From Gammaproteobacteria bacterium UBA2955 (GTDB lineage Bacteria; Pseudomonadota; Gammaproteobacteria; Pseudomonadales; Azotimanducaceae): a DNA stretch of 24,208 bases. The stretch lies in NCBI GenBank assembly GCA_002348825.1, contig DEBN01000102.1, forward strand, positions 24,608 to 48,815. The letters are read 5' to 3'. The stretch's first letter is position 1. Each line of letters starts with the position of its first letter. The position numbers and the translations under genes are program-made. Under the pieces are notes generated by a model that saw nothing but the letters and a program-made list of their open reading frames with translations, ran no database searches and had not been told where the DNA came from. Below are positions 7,068-15,395 of the stretch, in pieces.

Positions 7068-9701
7068 TTAGTCGTCCGCTTCCGTGGGACTATCACTGGC
7101 CGGTTGTTCCGCACCGTCAGTTGGTCCGTCTTCTTCGCCGGCCTGGTCGAGCACGTGTTCGGCAATACGTTCAACGCTGTTGAGCACTTCATCTTCTTTC
7201 AAATTAATCAGGCGCACACCTTGAGTATTGCGACCCACAATGGACACGCCGTCTGAATCAGTGCGCACCAAGGTGCCGGTGTTAGAGATCAACATCAATT
7301 CGTCACCGCTGAACACTTGCACTGCGCTGACCAACTGTCCGTTACGCTCGCTGGTTTGCATGGCAATAACGCCCTGAGCGCCGCGCCCGCGCATCGGGAA
7401 ATCTGCCAGCGGCGTGCGCTTACCAAAGCCATTTTCGCTGGCGGTCAGTAAGTATCCATCCTCCTCGGGAATAATCAGTGAGATCACACGCTGCTGCCCG
7501 CCCAAACGAATACCGCGCACGCCTTTGGCGGAACGCCCCATCGCGCGCACATCTGATTCTTTGAAGCGCGCGGCTTTGCCCGCGCTTGAACACAACATTA
7601 CGTCGCTGCTGCCGTTAGTGATGGCCGCGCCAATGAGCGTATTGCCTTCTTCAAGATCTAACGCGATAAGGCCGCTTGGGCGCGGACGCGAAAATTGTTC
7701 TAACGGCGTCTTTTTAACTGTGCCGTTGGCCGTGGCCATGAACACAAAATGATCACTGGTGTATTCGGCAATGGGCAATACCGCGGTGATGCGCTCTTCG
7801 CTGTCCAAGGGCAACAAGTTGACCATGGGCCGGCCTTTGGCACCACGACTGCCCTGAGGAATTTGGAATACCCGCAACCAATAAACTTTGCCTAAATTGG
7901 AAAAACACAACAGTGAATTGTGAGAATTAGTGATCACTAAGTGTTCAACAAAGTCTTCGTCTTTAACCGACGTAGCTGCCTTGCCACGGCCACCCCGTCG
8001 TTGCGCCTGATAGGTATCCAATGGCTGAGTCTTTGCATAGCCTTGATGGGAAATCGTCACCACAAGTTCTTCTTCAGTAATAAGATCTTCGTCAGATAAA
8101 TCTTGTTGGCTGGCCATGATCTCAGTGCGCCGTTCGTCGCCATAAGTGCTGCGAATGTCTTCCAGTTCGCCGCGAATAACGCTGATCATGCGTTCGTATG
8201 AACCGAGGATATCCAGTAGGTCGGCGATTTCGTCGAGCACGCCCTGATAATCCTCCATGAGCTTGCTCTGCTCCATAGCGGTTAGGCGGTGCAGGCGAAT
8301 TTCCAAAATCGCCTGAGCTTGCTCATCCGTCAGCCGGTACAAGTCGTCGGTGAAACCAAAATCTGCGCTCAAAGACTCGGGTCGACAAGCGTCACTACCC
8401 ACCCGTTCAAGCAACTCAAACAGCGCCGGCGCGTGCCAACGCTTTTCAATCAGCGCTTCGCGCGCCTCCGCAGCAGAGGGCGAATTCTTGATCAGCTCAA
8501 TAACGGCATCGATGTTCGCCAGAGCCACCGCTTGACCTTCTAAAATATGGCCGCGCTGGCGAGCCCGTCGCAGCAAGTATAAGGTCCGACGCGTAACCAC
8601 TTCTTTACGATGCTGTAGAAAGGCGCCCAACATTTCCTTCAAGTTCAGCAGCTTAGGCTGGCCATCGACTAAGGCTACGCAGTTAATACCGAAGACCGTT
8701 TGCAACTGGGTTTGGGTGTAAAGATTGTTGAGTACTACTTCGCCAGCTTCGCCACGACGCAGCTCGATAACGACACGCAAGCCATCCTTATCGGATTCGT
8801 CGCGCAATTCCGTGATCCCTTCTATGCGCTTTTCTTTTACCAACTCGGCGATTTTTTCGATCAAACGCGCTTTATTCAGTTGATAGGGGATTTCCGTAAT
8901 AACGATGCGATCACGACCGGATTTATCGGTTTCAACATCTGCTTTAGCACGCACGTAAATCTTGCCGCGACCCGTTCGATACGCCTGCACGATTCCGGCA
9001 CGGCCATTGATCATGGCGCCGGTCGGAAAATCTGGCCCTTGGATATGTTCCATGAGCTCGTCCACTGTAATCTCCGGCTGCTCCAGCATCTGCAGACAGG
9101 CGTTGATCACTTCGGTCAGGTTGTGCGGCGGGATGTTGGTGGCCATACCCACGGCAATGCCTGAACTGCCGTTGACCAGTAAGTTCGGCACCCGAGTGGG
9201 CAGTACTTCTGGCATGGTCAGGGTGTCGTCGTAGTTATTGACGAAATCTACGGTGTCTTTATCGAGATCCGCCAACAGTTCGGAGGCCATTTTCGCCATG
9301 CGCACTTCGGTGTAGCGCATCGCAGCGGGCGGGTCGGCGTCAATGGATCCAAAATTCCCCTGACCGTCGACCAAAAGGTAACGCATGGAGAAATCTTGGG
9401 CCATACGTACTACGGTCTCATAAACCGCGTTATCACCGTGCGGATGGTACTTACCAATGACGTCGCCAACCACACGAGCAGACTTAACATAAGGGCGATT
9501 ATGGACGTTATTCAGCTCATTCATGGCGAACAACGCTCGTTTATGTACGGGCTTGAGACCATCTCGCACGTCGGGTAACGCGCGCCCAACGATGACGCTC
9601 ATCGCGTAATCTAAGTAGGACTGTCGCAGCTCCTCCTCGATGTTTACCGGAGAAATATCGCGACTGTCGGGAGGCAAATCAGGGGGCAACGTGTCGGACA
9701 T
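7068..9701 (-). CDS. gyrA: DNA gyrase subunit A
   Basis: Breakage-reunion subunit of gyrase, which with GyrB introduces negative supercoils using ATP. The 877 residues (E. coli 875) include the winged-helix/tower region with the catalytic tyrosine in [10 protein letters not shown] at about Tyr130, the coiled-coil and tower domain, and a C-terminal beta-pinwheel carrying the GyrA box QRRGGRG, which distinguishes gyrase from topoisomerase IV. The tail is acidic. The quinolone-determining stretch reads [12 protein letters not shown]: Asn91 stands where E. coli has Ser83, and Glu95 where E. coli has Asp87. The start is the ATG at 9701 ([12 protein letters not shown]), with only a weak ribosome binding site. 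It heads the minus-strand block, and serC follows after 81 bases with no clear terminator. Confidence 0.98.
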   Translation of the reverse strand: MSDTLPPDLPPDSRDISPVNIEEELRQSYLDYAMSVIVGRALPDVRDGLKPVHKRALFAMNELNNVHNRPYVKSARVVGDVIGKYHPHGDNAVYETVVRMAQDFSMRYLLVDGQGNFGSIDADPPAAMRYTEVRMAKMASELLADLDKDTVDFVNNYDDTLTMPEVLPTRVPNLLVNGSSGIAVGMATNIPPHNLTEVINACLQMLEQPEITVDELMEHIQGPDFPTGAMINGRAGIVQAYRTGRGKIYVRAKADVETDKSGRDRIVITEIPYQLNKARLIEKIAELVKEKRIEGITELRDESDKDGLRVVIELRRGEAGEVVLNNLYTQTQLQTVFGINCVALVDGQPKLLNLKEMLGAFLQHRKEVVTRRTLYLLRRARQRGHILEGQAVALANIDAVIELIKNSPSAAEAREALIEKRWHAPALFELLERVGSDACRPESLSADFGFTDDLYRLTDEQAQAILEIRLHRLTAMEQSKLMEDYQGVLDEIADLLDILGSYERMISVIRGELEDIRSTYGDERRTEIMASQQDLSDEDLITEEELVVTISHQGYAKTQPLDTYQAQRRGGRGKAATSVKDEDFVEHLVITNSHNSLLCFSNLGKVYWLRVFQIPQGSRGAKGRPMVNLLPLDSEERITAVLPIAEYTSDHFVFMATANGTVKKTPLEQFSRPRPSGLIALDLEEGNTLIGAAITNGSSDVMLCSSAGKAARFKESDVRAMGRSAKGVRGIRLGGQQRVISLIIPEEDGYLLTASENGFGKRTPLADFPMRGRGAQGVIAMQTSERNGQLVSAVQVFSGDELMLISNTGTLVRTDSDGVSIVGRNTQGVRLINLKEDEVLNSVERIAEHVLDQAGEEDGPTDGAEQPASDSPTEADD

Positions 9702-9728
9702 AAAACTGGATCAACGAAGAGCAAATTA

Positions 9729-9762
9729 AGCCGCAAAGGCTACCACATGCGGGGCTTTTTTT
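9729..9762 (+). terminator. Terminator-like hairpin with T7 tract upstream of mtaD
   Basis: In the divergent gyrA-mtaD gap the plus strand reads AGCCGCA (9729-9735) and later TGCGGGGCT (9748-9756), which pair as seven base pairs with a two-base bulge, followed by seven T (9756-9762). A competing small hairpin AGCC-GCAAA-GGCT also exists at 9729-9741. No plus-strand gene lies upstream, so if real it would stop antisense transcription coming out of gyrA. The shape is suggestive only; on the minus strand it lies in the gyrA leader. Confidence 0.3.
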
Positions 9763-9845
9763 CGCCCTAGAATGACCCTAACTCAAGCGCTCTCTGGGCT
9801 CGCGAGGGCGTTCAATAGAACCAAGACCGCGATTCCACGGGACGC

Positions 9846-9851
9846 TATACT
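9846..9851 (+). promoter_or_regulatory. -10 hexamer of a probable leaderless mtaD promoter
   Basis: TATACT matches the sigma-70 -10 consensus at five of six positions and ends six bases before the mtaD ATG, so transcription would begin at or next to the A of the start codon. The best-spaced -35 (AAGACC at 9823-9828, 17-base spacer) is poor. The six bases between the hexamer and the ATG (GCCGCC) hold no Shine-Dalgarno sequence. Confidence 0.5.
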
Positions 9852-9857
9852 GCCGCC

Positions 9858-11168
9858 ATGCAAGCCCCAGAATTTCTCCTCAGCGCTACCTGGGTACTGC
9901 CCATCGCGCCACACAACGTCGTACTGCCCGACCACGGTATTGCGGTGCACGACGGCCGCATTATCGAGCTGGCAGCAACCAATGAATTGCTGGCACGACA
10001 CCCCGATTGCGTGCACACCCATCTGCAGGATCAGATCCTAATGCCGGGGCTGGTCAACGCCCACGGTCACGCGGCCATGAGTTTGATGCGCGGGATCGGT
10101 GCCGGTCTGGCTCTGCAGGAATGGCTAAATGATGCAATATGGCCTTTTGAGGCAAAAAACATGGACGCTCAGGCGGTCGCTTTGGGCACCGAACTGAGCA
10201 TAGCCGAGATGCTGATGTCGGGGACTACGACGTTCGCTGACATGTATTTTTTCCCAGAAACCGTGGCTCGAGTTGCTCATCAAACGGGTATGCGCTGCCA
10301 AATCGCTGCGCCCATAATCGACTTTGCAACCCTGTGGAGCCGCGACGCAGATGACGCTGTACACAAAACTATGGCGCTGTATGACGAGTACAGGCATCAC
10401 CCGCTGATTAACGTCGCATTTGGGCCACACAGCCCATACACCGTCAACCATAAACATCTGAACCAAATCGCGATGTACGCAGACGAATTGGACGCAGCCG
10501 TGCAAATCCACCTGCACGAAACCCGCCGCGAAGTGACACACGCCAATGAGCAACTGGGGCACGGCTACGTGCACTTATTGCGCGACACAGGGCTGCTCGG
10601 ACCGCGTCTGCAAGCGGTACATATGACACAACTGACCGACACGGAACTGCAGATGGTCGCTGCAGCGAAAACGAGCGTTGTGCACTGCCCAACGTCCAAC
10701 ATGCAGCTCGCCAGCGGCACCTGCCCGGTCGCTGAACTACAGGCCCAAGATGTCACGGTCGCCCTGGGTACCGACGGGGCAGCATCAAATAACACTCAGG
10801 ATTTATTTGCCGAACTGCGCCTCGCTGCTTTGCTCGCAAAACATACCCAAGCAGATCCGACTCAGGGCCAGGCCAGTGATGTTTTGAAAATGGCCACAAT
10901 AAACGGCGCTCGGGCGCTCGGGCTGGATCGGGACATTGGATCACTGGAGGTTGGTAAAAGCGCCGACATTATTGCGATAAATACTCAACAACCCGGTATG
11001 GCGCCCGTTCACGATCCTTTCGCAAGTCTTGTGCACAATAATAGCGGCTCAGCGGTCACCACTGTCATGGTTGCCGGGACCACATTGGTCGCTGACGGGC
11101 GATTAAACAAGATAAATACAGACGAGCTGTGTCGTAAGGCCCGGCGCTGGCAACTGCAACTCAGCTAG
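9858..11168 (+). CDS. mtaD: 5-methylthioadenosine/S-adenosylhomocysteine deaminase (TRZ/ATZ amidohydrolase family)
   Basis: Metal-dependent amidohydrolase that deaminates methylthioadenosine and/or S-adenosylhomocysteine to the inosine derivatives. The 436 residues show the metal motif LVNAHGHAAMSLMRG (about 65-79, HxH), IAEMLMSGTTTFADMYFF, the histidines in FGPHSPYTV and VQIHLHET, VVHCPTSNMQLASG, and ALGTDGAASNN with the metal-binding aspartate; the C-terminus is the usual SLEVGKSADIIAINT followed by MVAGTTLVADGRL. The ATG at 9858 is the first in frame and gives the expected N-terminal beta-sandwich strand. It is divergent from gyrA and followed by ubiG after 42 bases, as in Pseudomonas. UbiG releases S-adenosylhomocysteine, so the pairing makes metabolic sense. 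The substrate cannot be fixed from sequence, as this family also includes guanine and chlorohydrolase members. Confidence 0.85.
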   Translation: MQAPEFLLSATWVLPIAPHNVVLPDHGIAVHDGRIIELAATNELLARHPDCVHTHLQDQILMPGLVNAHGHAAMSLMRGIGAGLALQEWLNDAIWPFEAKNMDAQAVALGTELSIAEMLMSGTTTFADMYFFPETVARVAHQTGMRCQIAAPIIDFATLWSRDADDAVHKTMALYDEYRHHPLINVAFGPHSPYTVNHKHLNQIAMYADELDAAVQIHLHETRREVTHANEQLGHGYVHLLRDTGLLGPRLQAVHMTQLTDTELQMVAAAKTSVVHCPTSNMQLASGTCPVAELQAQDVTVALGTDGAASNNTQDLFAELRLAALLAKHTQADPTQGQASDVLKMATINGARALGLDRDIGSLEVGKSADIIAINTQQPGMAPVHDPFASLVHNNSGSAVTTVMVAGTTLVADGRLNKINTDELCRKARRWQLQLS

Positions 11169-11210
11169 CCTTCCAGCACGCTTGCAAACCCCCGAGGATC
11201 AGAGAGATAT

Positions 11211-11918
11211 ATGCAATCCGAAGCGAACGTCGACGCACCTGAAATTGAAAAGTTTGACGCACTGGCACACCGCTGGTGGGACCCAAATGGCGACTTCAAA
11301 CCGCTGCACGACATCAACCCTGCGCGGCTTGACTACATCCGCCAGCGCACCGATCTGAGCACGGGCCAGACTGTTGATATCGGCTGTGGCGGCGGCATTC
11401 TCAGCGAATCGATGGCCGCAAGCGGCGCCGACACGCTAGGCGTCGACATGGCGGGTAAAGCACTCGGGGTCGCAAAGCTGCATGCCTTAGAGACCGGCGT
11501 GGATGTCAAATACCAAGAGACCACTGCCGAACAATTGGCCGAAACCCGTGCAGGACAATTTAGAACAGTCACCTGTATGGAGATGCTCGAACACGTCACC
11601 GCCTACCCAGACACAGTCAAAGCTTGTGCTGAGCTGGCGCAGCCCGGAGGCGACTTATTTTTTTCCACCATTAACCGCAATCCGAAGTCTTATGTCATGT
11701 TGATCTTGGGCGCGGAGTACGTATTAAACATTTTACCGCGCGGCACCCATGACTACAGCAAATTCATTAAGCCCAGCGAGCTCGCCCAAGCACTGCGCGA
11801 CGCCGGGCTCGATGTGTTGGACATCAGCGGTATGCACTACAATCCACTGACCCGAAGCTGCCGCCTGAATAAAGACACCAGCACTAACTATATCGTGCAC
11901 GCGCGCAAGCCCGCCTGA
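11211..11918 (+). CDS. ubiG: Ubiquinone biosynthesis O-methyltransferase
   Basis: SAM-dependent enzyme that performs both O-methylations in ubiquinone synthesis. The 235 residues closely follow E. coli UbiG: EIEKFDALAHRWWDPNGDFKPLHDINPARL, the SAM motif DIGCGGGILSESMA (about 56-69), LGVDMAGKALGVAKLHAL, CMEMLEHV, PGGDLFFSTINRNPKSY, GAEYVLNILPRGTHDYSKFIKPSEL and GMHYNPLTRSCRL. The membrane-associating loop region between the last two is present. The ATG at 11211 is preceded by the purine stretch AGAGAGATAT. It sits between mtaD and yciK; in Pseudomonas a HAD phosphatase (mupP) lies between ubiG and yciK, and here only 12 bases separate them. Confidence 0.97.
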   Translation: MQSEANVDAPEIEKFDALAHRWWDPNGDFKPLHDINPARLDYIRQRTDLSTGQTVDIGCGGGILSESMAASGADTLGVDMAGKALGVAKLHALETGVDVKYQETTAEQLAETRAGQFRTVTCMEMLEHVTAYPDTVKACAELAQPGGDLFFSTINRNPKSYVMLILGAEYVLNILPRGTHDYSKFIKPSELAQALRDAGLDVLDISGMHYNPLTRSCRLNKDTSTNYIVHARKPA

Positions 11919-11930
11919 AAAAGACAGCTT

Positions 11931-12770
11931 ATGTCCACTACCGCCATAGAACATTACCCGGAACTGCACGCTCAAATATCAAACTGGCCGGCGTTTCTAC
12001 AGGACGCGCTGACCCCAGACAGCTTGGCGGATAAACGTATCGTGGTCACTGGCGCGGGGGACGGCATTGGTAAAGCGCTAGCCAAGTCTCTGGCGTGCTT
12101 CGGCGCCGATGTCATCTTACTCGGGCGCACTCGCGCCAAGCTGGAAACCGCGTTCGACTGGATCAAGCAGCACACCCAGACGGACCCGGTGATCGTGCCC
12201 TGTGACTTGGCGCGGCTGGATACCGATACCGTGAGCGCGCTAGCCGAGTCTATCAGCGACCACTATGGCAGTTTGCAGGGATTGGTGCACAACGCCTCCA
12301 TGCTTGGGCCTAAGATTCCCTTAGTGCACTACCCAGCAGAACAATGGCAAACCGTGATGCAGACTAATGTGAACGCAGTCTTTATGCTCAATCAGGGTCT
12401 ATTCCATTTGCTCGATCAGGGTGACCCCAGCTGCGTTATCCATGTTTCTTCCAGTGTTGGCCTGCAAGGCCGAGCCTATTGGGGTGCTTATTCCGCTTCA
12501 AAATTTGCACTCGAGGGACTCAACCAGATCCTTGCCGACGAGACGGAAATCGCCGGCAACATACGCGTCTACAGCGTCAACCCTGGCGGAACCCGCACCG
12601 CCATGCGTCGCGAAGCGTACCCGTTAGAAGATCCGCAAACCTTACCAATCCCCGAAACCCATATGAGTCTGTTTTTATTTTTATTGGCAGGGAGCTTATT
12701 GCCCGGTCATATCTCGCAGCCCCTGCCCGCTACAGGTGCGCAATTGGATGCGCGATCTTGGCTGTCTTAA
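11931..12770 (+). CDS. yciK: YciK family short-chain dehydrogenase/reductase
   Basis: Classical SDR oxidoreductase whose physiological substrate is not established; E. coli YciK is the nearest family. The 279 residues show the NAD(P) motif VTGAGDGIG (about 39-47), LGRTRAKLE (an Arg suggesting NADP), the LVHNAS sheet motif, HVSSSVGL with the catalytic serine and YSASK with Tyr187 and Lys191, then NPGGTRTAMR. The Rossmann fold begins at about residue 36, so there are some 30 more N-terminal residues than in E. coli YciK. The ATG at 11931 is the only ATG or GTG in frame before the fold; a TTG (codon 32) would give the usual length. The stop codon is immediately followed by the rluB stop on the opposite strand. 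Confidence 0.88.
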   Translation: MSTTAIEHYPELHAQISNWPAFLQDALTPDSLADKRIVVTGAGDGIGKALAKSLACFGADVILLGRTRAKLETAFDWIKQHTQTDPVIVPCDLARLDTDTVSALAESISDHYGSLQGLVHNASMLGPKIPLVHYPAEQWQTVMQTNVNAVFMLNQGLFHLLDQGDPSCVIHVSSSVGLQGRAYWGAYSASKFALEGLNQILADETEIAGNIRVYSVNPGGTRTAMRREAYPLEDPQTLPIPETHMSLFLFLLAGSLLPGHISQPLPATGAQLDARSWLS

Positions 12771-13634
12771 TCAGCGCTCAGGTAAATCCGGGTAAGGCAC
12801 TAAACAACTGGTTTTAGCGACTTTTGAGCGTTTGAGCCGCTGCGCCGCTTGCGCTTCAGCGCCCGTGGCCGCAGGCATGCGCAGCAACTTATACAGGCGT
12901 CGTAGATCATCCAGCTGCATAGAGGCCCAGTGCCCTACCGTTAGCCACGAGGGCAAGATAACCGGTCCGTAGCGCACCCGTTTGAGTCTGCTGACCGCAG
13001 CTCCCACGGCGTCAAACAATCGCCGCACCTCTCGGTTCTTGCCCTCCATCAAGGCCACGTGGTACCAAAAATTGTTGTCGCTACCATTGTAGTAACGTAC
13101 GTCTGAAAACCGCATTTGTTCACCTTCTACCACCACGCCGCTAAGCAGCTGTCGCACGGCATCGTCGTCGAGCTTGCGATTAATGCGTACAGCATATTCT
13201 CGATCCATGCCAGTGGAGGGGTGCATGAGCTTATGCGCAAGTTCGCCGTCGTTGGTCAGCAACAACAAACCCGTGGTGGCCATATCCAAGCGCCCCACGG
13301 TTATCCAACGACTCTCGCGCAGCCGCGGCAACTGATCAAAAATAGTAGGTCGTTTTTCCGGATCGCGGCGGCTGCAGACCGTGCCTCCGGCCTTATTCAG
13401 CAACAAAATTTGCGGCGCACTGACCCGTCGCCCAGCAAGCGACTGGCCGTCGACTTCGAGTTGATCTTGGGCCGACACCCGCTGACCTAAGTGCGCGGGC
13501 GCACCATTCACCCTAACCCGACCCTCAGTAATCCACTTTTCCATTTGACGACGCGATCCAAGACCCTGCGCGGCCAAAACTTTTTGCAGTTTTTCGCCGT
13601 CACTGTGCTCTGGGTTGAACTGCTGAGAAGCCAC
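12771..13634 (-). CDS. rluB: 23S rRNA pseudouridine synthase RluB
   Basis: Isomerises a uridine (position 2605 in E. coli 23S rRNA) to pseudouridine near the peptidyl transferase centre. The 287 residues (E. coli 291) have an N-terminal S4 RNA-binding domain (EKLQKVLAAQGLGSRRQMEKWITEGRVRVNG, about 14-44), the catalytic VGRLDMATTGLLLLTNDG with Asp117, HPSTGMDREYAVRI, and MEGKNREVRRLFDAVG. The start is the GTG at 13634, one base after the scpB stop (TAG C GTG), with AGGA eight bases upstream. The frame is open a further 74 codons, but only inside scpB. The stop abuts the yciK stop tail to tail. It is the last gene of a scpA-scpB-rluB unit, a common arrangement. RluE/RluF paralogues are the alternatives, but the length and context favour RluB. 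Confidence 0.93.
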   Translation of the reverse strand: MASQQFNPEHSDGEKLQKVLAAQGLGSRRQMEKWITEGRVRVNGAPAHLGQRVSAQDQLEVDGQSLAGRRVSAPQILLLNKAGGTVCSRRDPEKRPTIFDQLPRLRESRWITVGRLDMATTGLLLLTNDGELAHKLMHPSTGMDREYAVRINRKLDDDAVRQLLSGVVVEGEQMRFSDVRYYNGSDNNFWYHVALMEGKNREVRRLFDAVGAAVSRLKRVRYGPVILPSWLTVGHWASMQLDDLRRLYKLLRMPAATGAEAQAAQRLKRSKVAKTSCLVPYPDLPER

Positions 13635-13635
13635 G

Positions 13636-14424
13636 CTACTGGTCCTGCGCGGGCGCAACAGCTGGTTGCTCAGGCTCGCCATCGAGCGCATCTGAAGCTG
13701 AATCCCGATCTGCTGTTGTGAGAGGTTCGGAGCCCTCGGGGGTAGCGGTGTCGATCGCAGCTGTGTCGAAATTGGCTGTGTCTCCGTCTTCCCGCCCGGT
13801 AGCGTTATTAGCGACCTCATTCGCTGCTGCTTCAGCTGCCGCTTTTTCCGCCGCAATAACCGGCTCGATCATTTCACGTATTTCGTCTAGCGGCGGCAGC
13901 TGGTCCAAACTGCGCACGCCAAAATAATCAAGAAACGCTTTAGTCGTACCGTAGATCGCAGGCCGGCCAGGCGCTTCGCGCTGTCCAACCACTTTTATCC
14001 ATTCACGCTCCAACAGCGTGCGCATGATGTTCTGGCTTACGCTAACGCCGCGGATCTGCTCGATATCGCCACGGCTCACAGGCTGCTTGTACACAACAAT
14101 GGCCAGGGTTTCGAGTAATGCGCGGGTATAACGCGGCGGCTTTTCGTCCCATAGCCGACTAACCCATGGGCTGAGATCCTGCCGCGCCTGAAATCTATAG
14201 CCAGAGGCCACCTGTACCAGTTCGATACCTCTTTCGGCATTTTTTGATTGCAGATCTTTAAGCGCTTGACGCACCTTCTTGCGGCCTTCTTCCGCGCCCA
14301 GCTCACCATCGCGAAAGAGCTTGAACAGACCATCCACAGTTACCGGTCCTTCGGCCGCAAGCAGCGCCGCCTCAACAATCTGGGTGACTTTTTCTGCCAC
14401 TAATTCTTCAACTTCTGCGCTCAC
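13636..14424 (-). CDS. scpB: Segregation and condensation protein B
   Basis: Partner of ScpA and SMC in the chromosome condensation complex; ScpB dimers bind the ScpA kleisin. The 262 residues hold two winged-helix domains over about 15-185, with LLAAEGPVTVDGLFKLF, YRFQARQDLSPWV, the TRALLETLAIVVYKQPVSRGDIEQIRGV segment and GRPAIYGTTKAFLDYFGV. The last 70 or so residues form a low-complexity Ala/Glu/Asp/Thr-rich tail, longer than the core family. The start is a GTG at 14424 overlapping the scpA stop in GTGA, with GAGGAG eight bases upstream. rluB begins one base after its stop, so the three genes are probably translated in a coupled manner. Confidence 0.95.
   Translation of the reverse strand: MSAEVEELVAEKVTQIVEAALLAAEGPVTVDGLFKLFRDGELGAEEGRKKVRQALKDLQSKNAERGIELVQVASGYRFQARQDLSPWVSRLWDEKPPRYTRALLETLAIVVYKQPVSRGDIEQIRGVSVSQNIMRTLLEREWIKVVGQREAPGRPAIYGTTKAFLDYFGVRSLDQLPPLDEIREMIEPVIAAEKAAAEAAANEVANNATGREDGDTANFDTAAIDTATPEGSEPLTTADRDSASDALDGEPEQPAVAPAQDQ
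13643..13646 (-). promoter_or_regulatory. Ribosome binding site for rluB inside the end of scpB
   Basis: On the minus strand AGGA lies eight bases before the GTG at 13634 and within the last codons of scpB. It supports the GTG as the rluB start and translational coupling with scpB. Confidence 0.6.
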
Positions 14425-15359
14425 GACCTGTTCTCCTCAGTTGCCGCATCCCGACCGGAGTATTGGGCATCAATCGCCGCAAAATCGGCCATAGGACCGC
14501 CTTGCACAGCGCCGGTACCCGCGCGCACATGAATCGGTGCGAAGTCCTCGGCTTGCTGAAATTCCAACAACGACTCGCGAACCAGCTCCATTATTGCTAG
14601 GAACGTTACCACCACACCGAGCCGCCCCTCTGCAGCCGTAAACAACTCTTGAAAGGGCACAAAGTCGCCGCTTAGCTTTACCCGATTGAGAATATTGCCC
14701 ATACGCTCTCGCACGGATAGCGGCTCCAACTGGATTTCGTGTTCGGTGAACATTTCAGCTCGGCGCAAGACATGAGCCATCGCCAGCAAAACTTCACGAA
14801 AATCCACATCAGGATCTGCATACTGACGCACGAGTTGGGGTTTATTAGCTGCCGCGACAAATAGCTCGCGTTCCACTCGAGGTATATCGTCGAGTCGCTC
14901 GGCGCCAGTTTTAATTTGTTCGTATTCCTGCAGGCGACGAATAAGCTCCGCTCGCGGATCGTCTTCTTCATCCTCTGCTTCCGGTCGCGGCAATAACATC
15001 CGCGATTTGATTTCTGCGAGCATGGCGGCCATCAGCAGGTATTCACCGGCCAGCTCCAATTCCAGAGCCTGCATCAGATCAATGTATTCCATGTACTGGG
15101 CGGTAATCACCGCCACTTTGACATCTAGGATATTTAGGTTCTGACGCCGGATCAGATACAACAGCAAATCCAGCGGGCCTTCGAAGGTGTCTAAAAACAC
15201 CTCTAGAGCTTCTGGGGGTATATATAGGTCGGTGGGCAGCTGCTTAACCGACTCGCCGGCCACCCACGCGATCGTCTCTTGGTCCTGCTGCCGCGCCTGC
15301 TTGAGATGATTTTGAGTCGATGCCTGCGCAGGCGCTTGAGTGTCAATCTCTAGGTCCAT
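14421..15359 (-). CDS. scpA: Segregation and condensation protein A (kleisin)
   Basis: Kleisin subunit bridging SMC heads and ScpB in chromosome segregation. The 312 residues contain the family core VFLDTFEGPLDLLLYLIRRQNLNILDVKVAVITAQY from about residue 54, ELAGEYLLMAAMLAEIKSRMLLPRP, an acidic hinge EDEEDDPRAELI, and the C-terminal winged helix with VVVTFLAIMELVRE. The N-terminal 45 or so residues are polar and Gln-rich and precede the family core. The ATG at 15359 is chosen for its AGGAG seven bases upstream; an in-frame GTG at 15377 lies upstream of that site and is less likely. The stop overlaps scpB. The upstream gap to yciO is 184 bases. Confidence 0.95.
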   Translation of the reverse strand: MDLEIDTQAPAQASTQNHLKQARQQDQETIAWVAGESVKQLPTDLYIPPEALEVFLDTFEGPLDLLLYLIRRQNLNILDVKVAVITAQYMEYIDLMQALELELAGEYLLMAAMLAEIKSRMLLPRPEAEDEEDDPRAELIRRLQEYEQIKTGAERLDDIPRVERELFVAAANKPQLVRQYADPDVDFREVLLAMAHVLRRAEMFTEHEIQLEPLSVRERMGNILNRVKLSGDFVPFQELFTAAEGRLGVVVTFLAIMELVRESLLEFQQAEDFAPIHVRAGTGAVQGGPMADFAAIDAQYSGRDAATEENRS

Positions 15360-15366
15360 ACTTATG

Positions 15367-15371
15367 CTCCT
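15367..15371 (-). promoter_or_regulatory. Ribosome binding site fixing the scpA ATG start
   Basis: On the minus strand AGGAG lies seven bases before the ATG at 15359. It would be inside the coding sequence if the in-frame GTG at 15377 were used, so it favours the ATG. Confidence 0.7.
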
Positions 15372-15395
15372 GCGCACGTACTCATGAGTCGGGCA

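Noticed and set aside
8700-9164. Plus-strand open frame of 154 codons opposite gyrA
   Set aside because: It lies wholly antisense to a strongly conserved part of gyrA, has no family motif and no ribosome binding site; it is a shadow of the gyrA codon pattern.
13635-13856. Extension of rluB upstream to 13856 for a 361-residue protein
   Set aside because: It would overlap scpB by 220 bases; the GTG at 13634 has a ribosome binding site and gives the family length.
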